Part shown: positions 44,738 to 54,751 of the stretch, one piece after another
Layout: each line of letters opens with the position of its first letter
Position numbering within the stretch: position 1 is the first letter of the stretch
From: Yponomeuta sedellus
Taxonomy: Eukaryota > Arthropoda > Insecta > Lepidoptera > Yponomeutidae
DNA: 64,000 nt
Reading direction: 5' to 3'
Assembly: GCA_934045075.1 (NCBI GenBank)
Contig: OW203734.1
Span: 15,188,016-15,252,015, forward strand
Translations under genes and position numbers: made by a program
Notes under the pieces: model-generated
Told to the model about the DNA's origin: nothing
Seen by the model: only the letters and a program-made list of their open reading frames with translations
Database searches by the model: none

Positions 44738-45188
44738 ATAGGGTACGATGGGGCTGACATGGTCCCACAAGGACAAAAGTCCCGAAATAAATAAAGATAA
44801 AAAAAAACTATATATAACATAAAATAAAGATAATGCATGCTAAAATAAATTGACTAATTATTATTCTGTTTGGTGGTTGGCGGTTGTGCGTCATCATGAA
44901 CTTATCACTAACAACTTGAGCAATAAGGTAATAACTATATATACCTACCTAGTATCCTGTTTTTTTACTTTATTTCTTTACTATACCTACATACAGTACA
45001 TTGAAAACCGTACCTTAATCTTGAAAACGGTCCTTTTTCAGATTGGGTAACGTCCGAAATACATTTTCGGTTGCGGCAACACTGTCCCCCAGACTATAGA
45101 GAACACATACGATGTGCGTGACGTCAGAACAGTCACAGAGCATATAAACACTACGTTTTAAGAGACGGGACCTCCCTATATGCTTTTG
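44738..45188. other. Spacer (loop) of the giant palindrome
   Basis: A 451-bp unpaired centre. No gene is recognised. It contains AATAAATAAAGATAAAAAAAAA near 44788, which could serve as a polyadenylation region for the left copy. Confidence 0.5.
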
Positions 45189-45293
45189 TAATGAGTTTAG
45201 CCCCGTTAGCAATACCAACCAATAGAGCAAAAATGCAATGTCAAAAGTGAATAATCCAACATAACAACTTGTCTGTGCATTAGGGACGTCCAC

Positions 45294-46824
45294 TTACATT
45301 GGTACTACATTTATCGATATCGATAAATTTTCATCCAGGGGCTCCGCAGTTAGCTTAATAAAATTAATAAAAATCAATGTTTTCAATAAAACGACAAATG
45401 AAATTAGTATTTTATTATTGATTATCAAATCACAATAATTGTGGTCAAGGTCTATTGAATTTATTTCAGCAGCTATTTGGTTTTTCCTTAGAGGTGTCCA
45501 ATCTGAGCGAACTTCATCAATCGGTGGTTTGGATTCAGGTGCTGAAATCGTCAAAAAAGTCAAGTTGAGTCGTTATTGATTATTAATTTGTTGGTAAACT
45601 ATGCTACTTACCGGGATAGTTCTGATAAATATGCTGAGATTCCAGGCCACAATAATTGTGGTCAAACCCTACTGGACCAATAGCAACAGCTGATATTTTG
45701 GCTGCTGTACAAGGTGCTGAAAATGATAACACTTTGTAATTTATCAAAGTAAACAAACTAGTTACAAAAAACTTCAGCGATACATGAAAAGTCTACGTAC
45801 CAGAGTTGTTTTGTGAAGCTCGACAACTAATAGGTTTTTGTATAGCTGAATCTAAAAATAAACAATTGCAAGAATAGTCCGAAAAAAAAATTGTTTGTTC
45901 CTGTTTACCACATAACTGCATAATTGACTATGTAACTATCAAATACATTTTTATAAAAAAATATTTTAAGTAAAAAATTAGTAAAAAAATATTTTAGTAA
46001 TTCCAATCACTAACCAGTTTCAAGTGATGCGACGTGGCTACGTGGTAAGGAAACTCAGCTAGTAAGTAATCAGGAAGAGGAGGCGCATTTATAAGTAGAG
46101 AAGATACAGCCCTGTAAAAAAATGTTTATCAACGTATGTCATTTACGTATTAAGACGTAATAATAATATTGCGTTCCAAATGACGGAGCAAAATACATTC
46201 AAATGTTCGACGTAAAGCAAGGCGTATTTTGTGTTTTATTACTTAATTATTCATGAAATGTAGTAAGTGTTACATTATAAGTTTATAACACAACTCACCA
46301 TTTCTTTAATCGGCTTCCTTTTAAAATAGTTGTAAAAATATTTCGGCCGGAAATGATCTCTACAAACATATGTTGGTGGAGTTTTTCGATGGCGATATAC
46401 GATATAAGATCTTCCACAATTTTCACCCATTGTCTGCATCTAAAAAAAAAAACAACATTCAATGCAGCCACTAATAGTGCATCGTTGAAACATTGTTATG
46501 GCTTACAGCAATTCACCCGTCATACACGGAGTAGTAATTCTGACCAAGGTACTTATCAGATATTTTTTTATCGATATTGAATATGTGTATGGCACATCAC
46601 TATGACATTGAAACATTGAGTATTTTTCTCGTAGTATATTAATTACGTTATTTATCACAATTTATGATCTTGCTCTTGTGCAAGATGACAAAAACTGTAG
46701 CCAGAAATACTTACCGGTCTTCATCCCTAGGAAATTTACCCATAAACTTTCTTTTGGTACCCTTTGACCGGCTGCATCTTATTTTACAAATGGCACAAGT
46801 TCGACACCATCCGATCAATGCCAT
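45294..46824 (-). pseudogene. THAP-domain gene, right palindrome copy
   Basis: Mirror of the left copy: exon 1 at 46715-46824 and exon 2 at 46299-46439. Exon 2 is 4 bp shorter than in the left arm (CAACATATG instead of CAACATAAATATG), which shifts the frame inside the THAP domain just before the Cys-x-x-His pair. The exon 3 lesion seen on the left is also present. The last exon (about 45294-45541) remains open. This copy is a pseudogene. Confidence 0.65.
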
Positions 46825-47096
46825 TATTCAAAGAAAATCACTAAACACTGTACAACAAGATACACACAGCTAGATATTGAACAAACTTAAAACACAAAAA
46901 TTTTAAGTAGAAAACGTTCTAATATGTGCCGCGTTCCGCCATATTTGTTATGTTTTCAGTTTGACATTGACAGCAAAGAAAGAGTAAGTAGTATTAAAGA
47001 GTGAGACAAAAATATGTCCGCCATTAAAACGGGGCTATGCGAACAAAAATTTCAAAGTTCCTACTTGCGCTAGGCTGGCCGCCCGATCCGGGGGGG

Positions 47097-47283
47097 TGTC
47101 GCGAATCATCACGAAGTTATCAAAACCGTAAGTACAAGTATGCCCACAGATTATTCACTTCCATAAATAAGTTGAAGCTATCTTATTTGTCTGTGCTTAC
47201 TGAAGGGGTAGCTTACAGAAATCATGATTGTGGAGAGCATGGCGGGAACGACGTCTTAAATTTGTGCTGTAGCCGAAATATTG
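47097..47283 (+). repeat. 5' LTR (partial?) of the BEL/Pao element
   Basis: Begins TGTCGCGAATCATCACGAAG and matches the 3' LTR for 187 bp up to CGAAATATTG, where it joins AGGCGCAAAG of the gag leader. No tRNA-complementary primer site follows. In the 3' copy the same point is followed by GTGAGT, a consensus splice donor. Confidence 0.65.
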
Positions 47284-47300
47284 AGGCGCAAAGAATCAAG

Positions 47301-48572
47301 ATGGAAGAAGCCTACAAAACCCGACTTCAACTCATGGAAAATCATCTAGACAGCCAGCTTTCGAGTGCATCTGACGTGCTGTCCAACATAAACAACGAAG
47401 GGGTCAAACTACAGGAAATCATACTTTTGAAAACCCAGATACGACAAACTGCTGCCAGGTACGCGACATGTATTGATGCCTACATGACACAATGCACTAA
47501 CCCGTCTACCGAGATCATAACATCCTCCACGGTCAAACAAATGGCAGCAGACGAAATGCTTGCCAAACTCGAGGTCATCATGCACATTTCTGAGACAAAA
47601 ATAACTTGTCAGCCGGCAACAGCGCATCATAGTAAACTCCCGACGCTACCACCCCCGCGATTCCCAGGAGATATACTCGACTACAATGAGTTTTGGGACA
47701 AGTTTCAATCAACCATTGGCAGCTGTAATCTTGAAGATGTAGACAAGCTGTCATACTTAATTGCTGCTGGGGATGGTAAAGCAAAAGAAGCTCTGAGTGG
47801 TCTAAGCATCTCGTCAGCCAACTACAAAATAGCTATAGACACGTTAAAGCGACAGTTTGGAAGTAAAGATGCTCAAATTGATGCACATTATGAGGCTCTG
47901 AAGCAGCTACCGCCTGCTCAGAATTCTAAAAGCTGCAGACAGACCCTAAACTCTGTGGAACACCACCTCCGTGTCCTACAAACACTTGGCGAGAATACGG
48001 ACGGAAATCACCTTCGCACCACAATAACGAGCAAGTTTCCAAATCAAATAATGTATGAAGTGAATATGACCTTGTCCGAGGAAGAAAATACTGTACCTCA
48101 CATAAGAAAAGCTTTGGAAAGGGTGATAGTAGCCTTTGAACGTGCCAATCCATTGATGGATTATCAAACAGTTACACCATGTGAAACTTATGGTTCAGAA
48201 TCTGAGACAACCACAACACAGGCATTGCTACAACCCGAAGGCAAAGGTAGAGGGTTCCATAAGACACTTTTGGGAAAACGGAGAAGGCAGGAAGAAACTC
48301 AACATGCCAAGTCAAATAAACTAAAAAGGAAATCCTGCATATTCTGTGATGGAGCCCACTATAACAGTGACTGCACGAATTTCATGTCCTTGGAATCACG
48401 AAAAGAAAAACTAGGTGACCGATGTTATAGATGTCTAAAAAAGGGTCACAGGTCCAATGAGTGCAGTCTCAAAGGTTTAAGAAAGTGCTACTACTGTAGA
48501 GAAGACCACCACCAAGCCTTATGCCCTAACAGAAAGCAGGACGGCAACGGTGAAAATTGCAAACGCCAGTAA
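47301..48572 (+). CDS. BEL/Pao Gag with zinc knuckles
   Basis: A frame of 423 codons from ATG 47301, preceded by CAAG. It has the coiled N terminus and central DUF1759-like region (PRFPGDILDYNEFWDKFQST, YLIAAGDGKAKEALSGL) usual for BEL/Pao Gag, and C-terminal zinc motifs (CIFCDGAHYNSDC, CYRCLKKGHRSNEC, CYYCREDHHQALC). It binds and packages the element RNA. The frame is intact, but the pol that follows is shifted relative to it. Confidence 0.75.
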   Translation: MEEAYKTRLQLMENHLDSQLSSASDVLSNINNEGVKLQEIILLKTQIRQTAARYATCIDAYMTQCTNPSTEIITSSTVKQMAADEMLAKLEVIMHISETKITCQPATAHHSKLPTLPPPRFPGDILDYNEFWDKFQSTIGSCNLEDVDKLSYLIAAGDGKAKEALSGLSISSANYKIAIDTLKRQFGSKDAQIDAHYEALKQLPPAQNSKSCRQTLNSVEHHLRVLQTLGENTDGNHLRTTITSKFPNQIMYEVNMTLSEEENTVPHIRKALERVIVAFERANPLMDYQTVTPCETYGSESETTTTQALLQPEGKGRGFHKTLLGKRRRQEETQHAKSNKLKRKSCIFCDGAHYNSDCTNFMSLESRKEKLGDRCYRCLKKGHRSNECSLKGLRKCYYCREDHHQALCPNRKQDGNGENCKRQ

Positions 48573-51500
48573 AGAAAGAAACTGCAGGCTCCTGCTTGAC
48601 AGTGGCAGCCAGCGCAGCTATATGACAGCGAGGATGGCAAAGGAGTTGAAGGTTGTCGCTGACAAGGAAGACCTGCTCATAATCTACACCTTCGGGTCAG
48701 AACATCCATCCGAGACTTCAAGCCCGTCCGCCAAGATTGACATAGTGACAAAACGTGGGATCTGTAGAACAATCCGTGTCAATATTGTTCCATATATCAC
48801 TGATCGAATCCCTGTGCCAGAAATAAAAGCGAATGCCACAATAGATGTGATAGCGGACGATAAAAGTGCAGGTGAGAGAGTTGACCTACTAATTGGGAGT
48901 GATCTATATATGTCTTTTATGAGAAACAAAACTGTAAAAGTACAAGACTACCTGTTCCTCATTGATACCGATTTCGGTTGGATTCTCACCGGAAAAACTG
49001 ACTCTTTAGCGGAAAATGAGAACACCCTGTCTGTCATCACCTATTGCCATTGTCAAGATCCTGAACAAGTCTACTTTACTGAACCTGACCTTCCATTGCG
49101 AGATAAAGACGTTAACTTCCTATGGACACTCGAAAGCATCGGGATTACAGACTCTGCTAAAACTACCCGGGAAGAAAAAGCCGTAAAACATTTCACCGAA
49201 ACTGTCAATTATAACGACAGCAGGTATCATGTAAAGTGGCCTTGGACTGAATATCCGCCTGACTTACCCACAAATCTTGGTCTAGCTTATGGCAGACTAA
49301 AAAGCTTAGTCCAACGACTAGATAAGAGCACCATGAAAGAATATGACACCATTATTCAAGAACAGTTGAATGCAAATATTATCGAGGTCGTTGACCCTCA
49401 ACCAGTCACTGTAACTCAAGGAATACCGCCTATTCATTATCTGCCCCACCACATAGTCAAACATGAAGGAAAAAAGGAAGTATTGTTTATGACGCATCTG
49501 CCAGAGTAAAGGAGCAACGAAGCTTAAATGAATGCATGTATCGAGCCCCATCCATGCTAGAAGACGTAATAAACCTGCTCATCAAATTTCGTACAAATAA
49601 AGTCGGTATTACAGCCGATGTAGAAAAGGCCTTTCTACAAGTAGGTCTCCAAGAAACCGACAGAGATGTGACTAGATTTTTGTGGCTGAAGGACACTAAG
49701 AAAATGCCTTCTGAAGACAACATCTTGCACTTGAGATTCTGCAGAGTGCCATTTGGAATAATTTCCAGTCCATTTTTGCTGACAACTACAATCCGCCACC
49801 ATCTGTCTACAAAAGGCCAGGAACTTGTATCGAAAATTGCAGACCGAGTTTACGTAGACAATCTTGTCACTACAGCTTCGTCTGGCCCGTCTGCTTACGA
49901 TCTCTATCTTGAGACTAGACAGGCCTTCACTGAGCTCTCCATGAATATCAGAGACTGGGCGTCGAACGACCAAGATTTCATTGAGAAGATTCCTAAAGAA
50001 CATCGGGCTAAGGACACAGAGAGCGTAAAAATTCTAGGTCTTACATGGACTCTGAAAGATGACAACCTACAACTAAAATTTAATGACCAAATCTTTAACG
50101 AAGAAAGATCTAAAAATATAAAGAATAAGAGAGATGTCCTAAAAATACTGGCCTCATTCTATGATCCATGTGGGTTTGCATCACCCATTGTACTGCCAGC
50201 TAAAATCTTTCTACAGGAGTTGTGGAAAAGAAAACTCAAGTGGGATACTCCGTTACCAGAATACATGAAGACCAAATGGCAGGAAATCGTTGAAGCTCTA
50301 CAAACAGCAAAGGAAATAAAAGTTCCACGTTACATTGGTAACGAGAAGTCAATCGAAGGAAGTGCAGACCATGAACTTCACTGCTACACAGATGCATCAT
50401 CCGTCGCACATGCAGCTGTTGTTTTCCTTCGAGTAACAACTGAACAGGGTAGCAGAACAGTTTTCATCATGTCAAAGTTACGGAATCCCTTGATTGAGAA
50501 AGAAAACCTTAAAATACCAAGACTAGAGTTGCTCGGCTACGTAATTGGAAGTAGATTACTGTCCTATGTGAAGAATGCTCTTGATATTCCTATCAGAAAA
50601 AAGTATCTCTGGACTGACAGCCTCATCGTCTTAAGTTGGATGAAATCAACTAAGTTGTTACCACCATTTGTAGCCAGAAAAAAACATCTTGGCCGATTGA
50701 CATGTATCTCAAACACCATCACACAACTCTGTCCGCGGTGGCGTAGGGTCTGGACATAGAAGGTCCAGAAAGCACAGAACCCTCAAGAACTTGGGAGACA
50801 GACGAAGTTTTACATGAACAGACAGAAACAAATCATACCATACAAGAAACTATGGCTCATAACAATCCATTGAGTTCACAATTACTGGAAATAAAGAAGT
50901 TGCAGTCAGCATACTTCAAAGAAGAGACAAAGGGAAAGGAAACGCACTTGAGTAGGAATTTGGGTCTGTTCGTAGATGTAGATGGAATCTTAAGATGCAA
51001 AGGAAGAGTAATGCATACAGACTGGTCCTATGAAATGAAACATCCAATCCTTCTTCCCAAAGACTGTGAATTCACATCAAAAGTAATCTTGGAAGCACAT
51101 GTGCAAAACTATCACGTAGGAGTGTCACACACATTGAGCATAGTTCGACAACAGTATTGGATACCTCAAGGTAGATCCCAAGTTCAGAAGATTTTGAAGA
51201 GATGTCCACAATGTGTATAACATGGTGGTGGACCCTACGAACTACCTCCGACTCCAGATTTACCACCCGAACGAGTAACATTTAGCCCAGCGTTCACATA
51301 CACTGGAATGGACTATTTTGGTCCTATGTATGTCACCACAGAACAGGGAAAAGAGAAACGATGGATCTGCCTCTATACATGCCTTGTTATAAGAGCTATC
51401 CATTTGGAAGTGGTCAGAAATCTGACAGCCGAAGAATGCCTCCTATCTTTGAGAAGGTTTGTGGCAACCAGAGGAACTCCGTCACTGATTGTTTCTGACA

Positions 51501-52579
51501 ATGCCCTTCAATTTCGGCTGACATCCGAAGTCCTCGCAAAACCATACTGCAGTAAAAATAATATCAAATGGAAGTTCATTCCACAACTTGCACCATGGCA
51601 CGGTGGCGTGTATGAAAGACTGGTTGCAGTGGTGAAACACTGTCTTAAGCGAACACTCGAGAAGCATCTTCTAGGTGACAACCAGCTGATCACCGTCATA
51701 AAGGAAGTTGAATCAGTATGCAATACAAGACCCTTGACATACGTGAGTTCAGAACAAGAGCACATTCTGAAACCCGCAGACTTTCTATCTTTGGGAAAAT
51801 GTCTGAACCTTGACCTGTCCCACGAACAGATGCTACCAGAAGGTACAGTGCTGAAACAGAATTTAAAAGTCGGATGGAAACGAGGTCAGCGAATCATGAC
51901 AGAATTCAAGGAAATGTTCGTTGGGCAGTACTTAACCAGCCTTAGAGAGAGATATCGCCATTCACAGAAACAACCTCGAGTAAAATCTAGAAGGACACCG
52001 TGTATTGGAGATGTAGTCCAAATAAAAGGAGAATTGAAGAATCGTGAAGGTTGGAAAGTCGGGAAAATAACTTCTCTTATCCAAGGTTCAGATGGAGAAT
52101 GCAGAGTAGCTAAGGTGTTAGTAGGAGACTCAGAATTTACCCGTTCAATCGGACATCTGTATCCACTGGAAGCTGATATCATTGCAGATGCAGAAAGTGG
52201 AAATCAAGACCCGGAAAGAGCACCTACTACTGAAACAAGTTATACCGACATTTCTGAACTGCTTTCAATCCCAAGAAGGATTGAAGAAGACAAAACAACC
52301 CCTACTGCTTCTCCAGACATATCATCCAGAAACCCATGCCACATCGAAGATGAAAGGAACGCGTCTCAAACCCAACGTGAAATGATGGACTTAGAGGATA
52401 ACGAAAACAATATGTTGCAGAATAATCAAACAAACTGTGACAGCTCTCTCAAGGACTCTGACATGGGAATGACCGAAGGACAAAACCATATTGAGGTGAG
52501 AGGACAGAGAGTGGCAGCCATGAGAGCAAAAGAAAAAATTGCTGAATGGACGCGTCTCCTCTTCACTCTGCTGAAGTAA
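48550..52579 (+). pseudogene. BEL/Pao pol: protease, RT, RNase H, integrase; broken
   Basis: Protease: LLLDSGSQRSYM. RT: ITADVEKAFLQVGL, VPFGIISSPFLL and the BEL-type YVDNLVTT. RNase H: CYTDASSVAHAAVVF. Integrase: zinc motif (HVGVSHTL ... CPQC) and catalytic residues in GMDYFGPM, VSDNALQF and WHGGVYERL. Breaks: a shift from Gag at about 48550, a shift near 49485-49510, loss or shift between 50700 and 50850 in the connection region, and TAA at about 51217. The last 423 codons (51308-52579) are open. Confidence 0.8.
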
Positions 52580-52601
52580 GAATTCTTTTGGCGGTCGGGA
52601 G

Positions 52602-52829
52602 TGTCGCGAATCATCACGAAGTTATCAAAATCGTAAGTACAAGTATGCCCACAGATTATTCACTTCCATAAATAAGTTGAAGCTATCTTATTTGTCTGTG
52701 CTTACTGAAGGAGTAGCTTACAGAAATCATGATTGTGGAGAGCATGGCGGGAACGACGTCTTAAATGTGTGCTGTAGCCGAAATATTGGTGAGTTTCCAG
52801 AACTAATAACTCTTTGACTGTATTGAACA
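52602..52829 (+). repeat. 3' LTR of the BEL/Pao element
   Basis: Starts TGTCGCGAATCATCACGAAG after a purine-rich GGCGGTCGGGA. The first 187 bp match 47097-47283. The proposed end TATTGAACA gives TG...CA termini, but it cannot be confirmed because the 5' copy lacks this part. Confidence 0.6.
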
Positions 52830-53145
52830 TTGTGTCTAAGGAGAAATGAAACAAGGCTTACTGAATAAAATAATATAGTAAATCATGAAATGGCACAGTA
52901 AGTGGTTATGAATAAATATGAAATACGAGCTGAATGTGCCTAGCTCGTGGTGGAGAATAAGGGCAGGACTGTAGGGGTGTGTGAGGAGGTCCTGGGGGAA
53001 CCGGAAGGTTTCCCTACAAATGAATGAGTACGTGTGGCAAGAAGCGCACGTTCTCACCTAAAGTTGAATTGATTAAGAAAAGGAAATCTTTGTTCCATTG
53101 TCACCTTAAATTTGAATTACAAATCTTTCTGTTATACTTGTCGCT
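52830..53145 (+). other. Gene-free stretch, probably LINE 5' UTR
   Basis: No gene or repeat is recognised between the BEL LTR and the first ATG of the I-type LINE. It probably contains that LINE's 5' UTR; its start was not located. Confidence 0.35.
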
Positions 53146-54751
53146 ATGATATTTAATGGTATGAACCTAGGCATTAACACTCATTGCGCGACAGGGGGCA
53201 CAGTCCCCTCGGTCGGTGTTAACATTATTATCCCAAGTATAACTAATGAATCTACTGGAATGGACACTGACGGTTCCATTAGATCTGAAAAAAGAAAAAG
53301 AACAAGGGCGCATCGCAAGGTCTGCAGACATTGCAATAAAAGAAGGAAACATGGTTCAGGTTCAGATAAAGTTAATGTATGTGGATGTGATAGCGACGAC
53401 AATAAAAAAACGACTGTGTCTGAAATACCAAATCCACAAGAAGCTACGTCCCATGTGGACGCATCTTCTGTGTCGCGTCTTTCTTCAGTACCCGTGACTC
53501 TGCCCCTTCAGTCCCCTCAGGTTGGCAGGACCCAGTATGAATCGACTGATGCCTCACCATACGTAATACATCTTCAAAAACATTCAACAGAGGATTTACC
53601 TTCCCCCACTCTCCACCCAGTATCATTTGGCCACTACATGAAAAGACGTGGATTTAAAAATATTATTAATGGTAGTGTCAAACGACTAAGCCGAAGCAAA
53701 ATCAGTATTTCGTTTTCGGATTTTAACGATGTTAATAATGTTCCTGCTGTACCCGGATTTGACTAAAAACAATTTCAAGGCTTTCATCCCATCTTTTAAT
53801 ATCACAAGGATGGGAGTTGTCAGAGGAGTCCCAGCAGAGTGGACCCCTGAAGAGGTACTTGATAATATTTCTGTGCCAATTGGATGCGGTAAAGTTCTGA
53901 AAATTAGAAGGTTTAATTATAAAATACATGGCCCAACCCCTACCTGGAAACCCTCACAGACTGTTGTATTAACCTTTGATGGTCAGGTGTTGCCCAAAAG
54001 AGTTTTTCTCTGCTATAATGCTCTGCCTGTAGAGCTCTATTCGTACCCTACTGTACAATGTTTCAATTGTTGTCGCTTCGGCCACACTAAGGTAAAATGT
54101 AATTCCACACCAAGGTGTTACAAATGTGGTCAGAATCACTCAGGTGACTCTTGTCACATTGAGAATGATGATGCAGTGTGTTTATCCTGTAATGGAAGTC
54201 ATTTCGCCACAAACAAGTTATGTCCAGAGTATGAAAGGCAGACCCGGGTAAAACTTTATATGGCACAAAATTGTGTCTCATACTCAGAAGCTATTAAGTT
54301 ACATCCTCCAGTAAATAAGTCGTACAGTGATGTATTATCTTCTGCGCCAAAACCCAATTTCTCTGCTCGTCCCCTCCCATCACCCCCTCATCAAAAAAAA
54401 AATTCAAATTCATATAAAAAAACAGTGTTTCGTAAACCCTCGACCCCAAAAACCACATCAACAGGATATGATCGCACTGTCCATAGATCACTTACATATG
54501 AATATGATCCTCCATCTCCTTCAAATGGCTGTGCCCTACAGGATAAAGTCAAGGACTCAGGGGAAAGCAATACAAACATATTAGAATTGATCTCAACTTT
54601 AATTCAAGTAATCTCAAAATCTTTTACTAACAGTAATAACAACTCAATACCGTCCAACGCTGCCTCTATTATTGAAATTGTAAATTCTTTAGCCAACAAT
54701 GGCCAATTTAGGCAAGATCCTGCAGTGGAATTGCCGAAGCATACTAAGTAA
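53146..54751 (+). pseudogene. LINE ORF1 (Gag-like) with three zinc knuckles, frameshifted
   Basis: Two overlapping frames (53146-53766 and 53729-54751) join through a one-base shift near 53760. The first part is basic and Ser-rich. The second has a Jockey/I-type Gag region (GVVRGVPAEWTPEEVL) and CCHC motifs CFNCCRFGHTKVKC, CYKCGQNHSGDSC and CLSCNGSHFATNKLC. Gag-like ORF1 proteins bind the LINE RNA. Apart from the one shift it is well preserved. Confidence 0.75.

Larger units (their letters stand above)
42802..47077. repeat. 4.3-kb giant palindrome carrying THAP-domain gene copies
   Basis: The left arm (42802-44737) and right arm (45189-47077) are inverted copies, nearly identical by eye, around a 451-bp loop. 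The ends are CAGCCTAGTGCAAGTAGGAA and its complement (with one difference). Each arm carries the same spliced gene, reading towards the loop. The left arm has an extra insertion of about 50 bp near 43960-44020, including the tRNA-like tail CCTATTTAGAGGCTAAA. No target-site duplication is seen. It may be a P-like transposon derivative or a palindromic segmental duplication. Confidence 0.8.
47097..52829 (+). mobile_element. BEL/Pao LTR retrotransposon, degraded
   Basis: Gag (47301-48572) and pol pieces with protease, RT carrying a YVDN box, RNase H and integrase are in BEL/Pao order. The first 187 bp (47097-47283) match 52602-52788 with three differences by eye. The 5' copy then passes straight into gag, while the 3' copy continues with GTGAGTTTCC and may end at ...TATTGAACA (52829). 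No target duplication was found. Several frameshifts, a premature stop and a likely internal deletion inactivate it. Confidence 0.8.

Noticed and set aside
42802..47077. Calling the palindrome a P element outright
   Set aside because: Only the THAP finger and inverted ends are seen; no transposase core and no 8-bp target duplication, so P-element ancestry is left as a hypothesis.
47037..47300. N-terminal extension of BEL Gag through the LTR
   Set aside because: The frame is open through the LTR from an ATG in the palindrome, but it starts outside the element. Gag similarity begins at ATG 47301.
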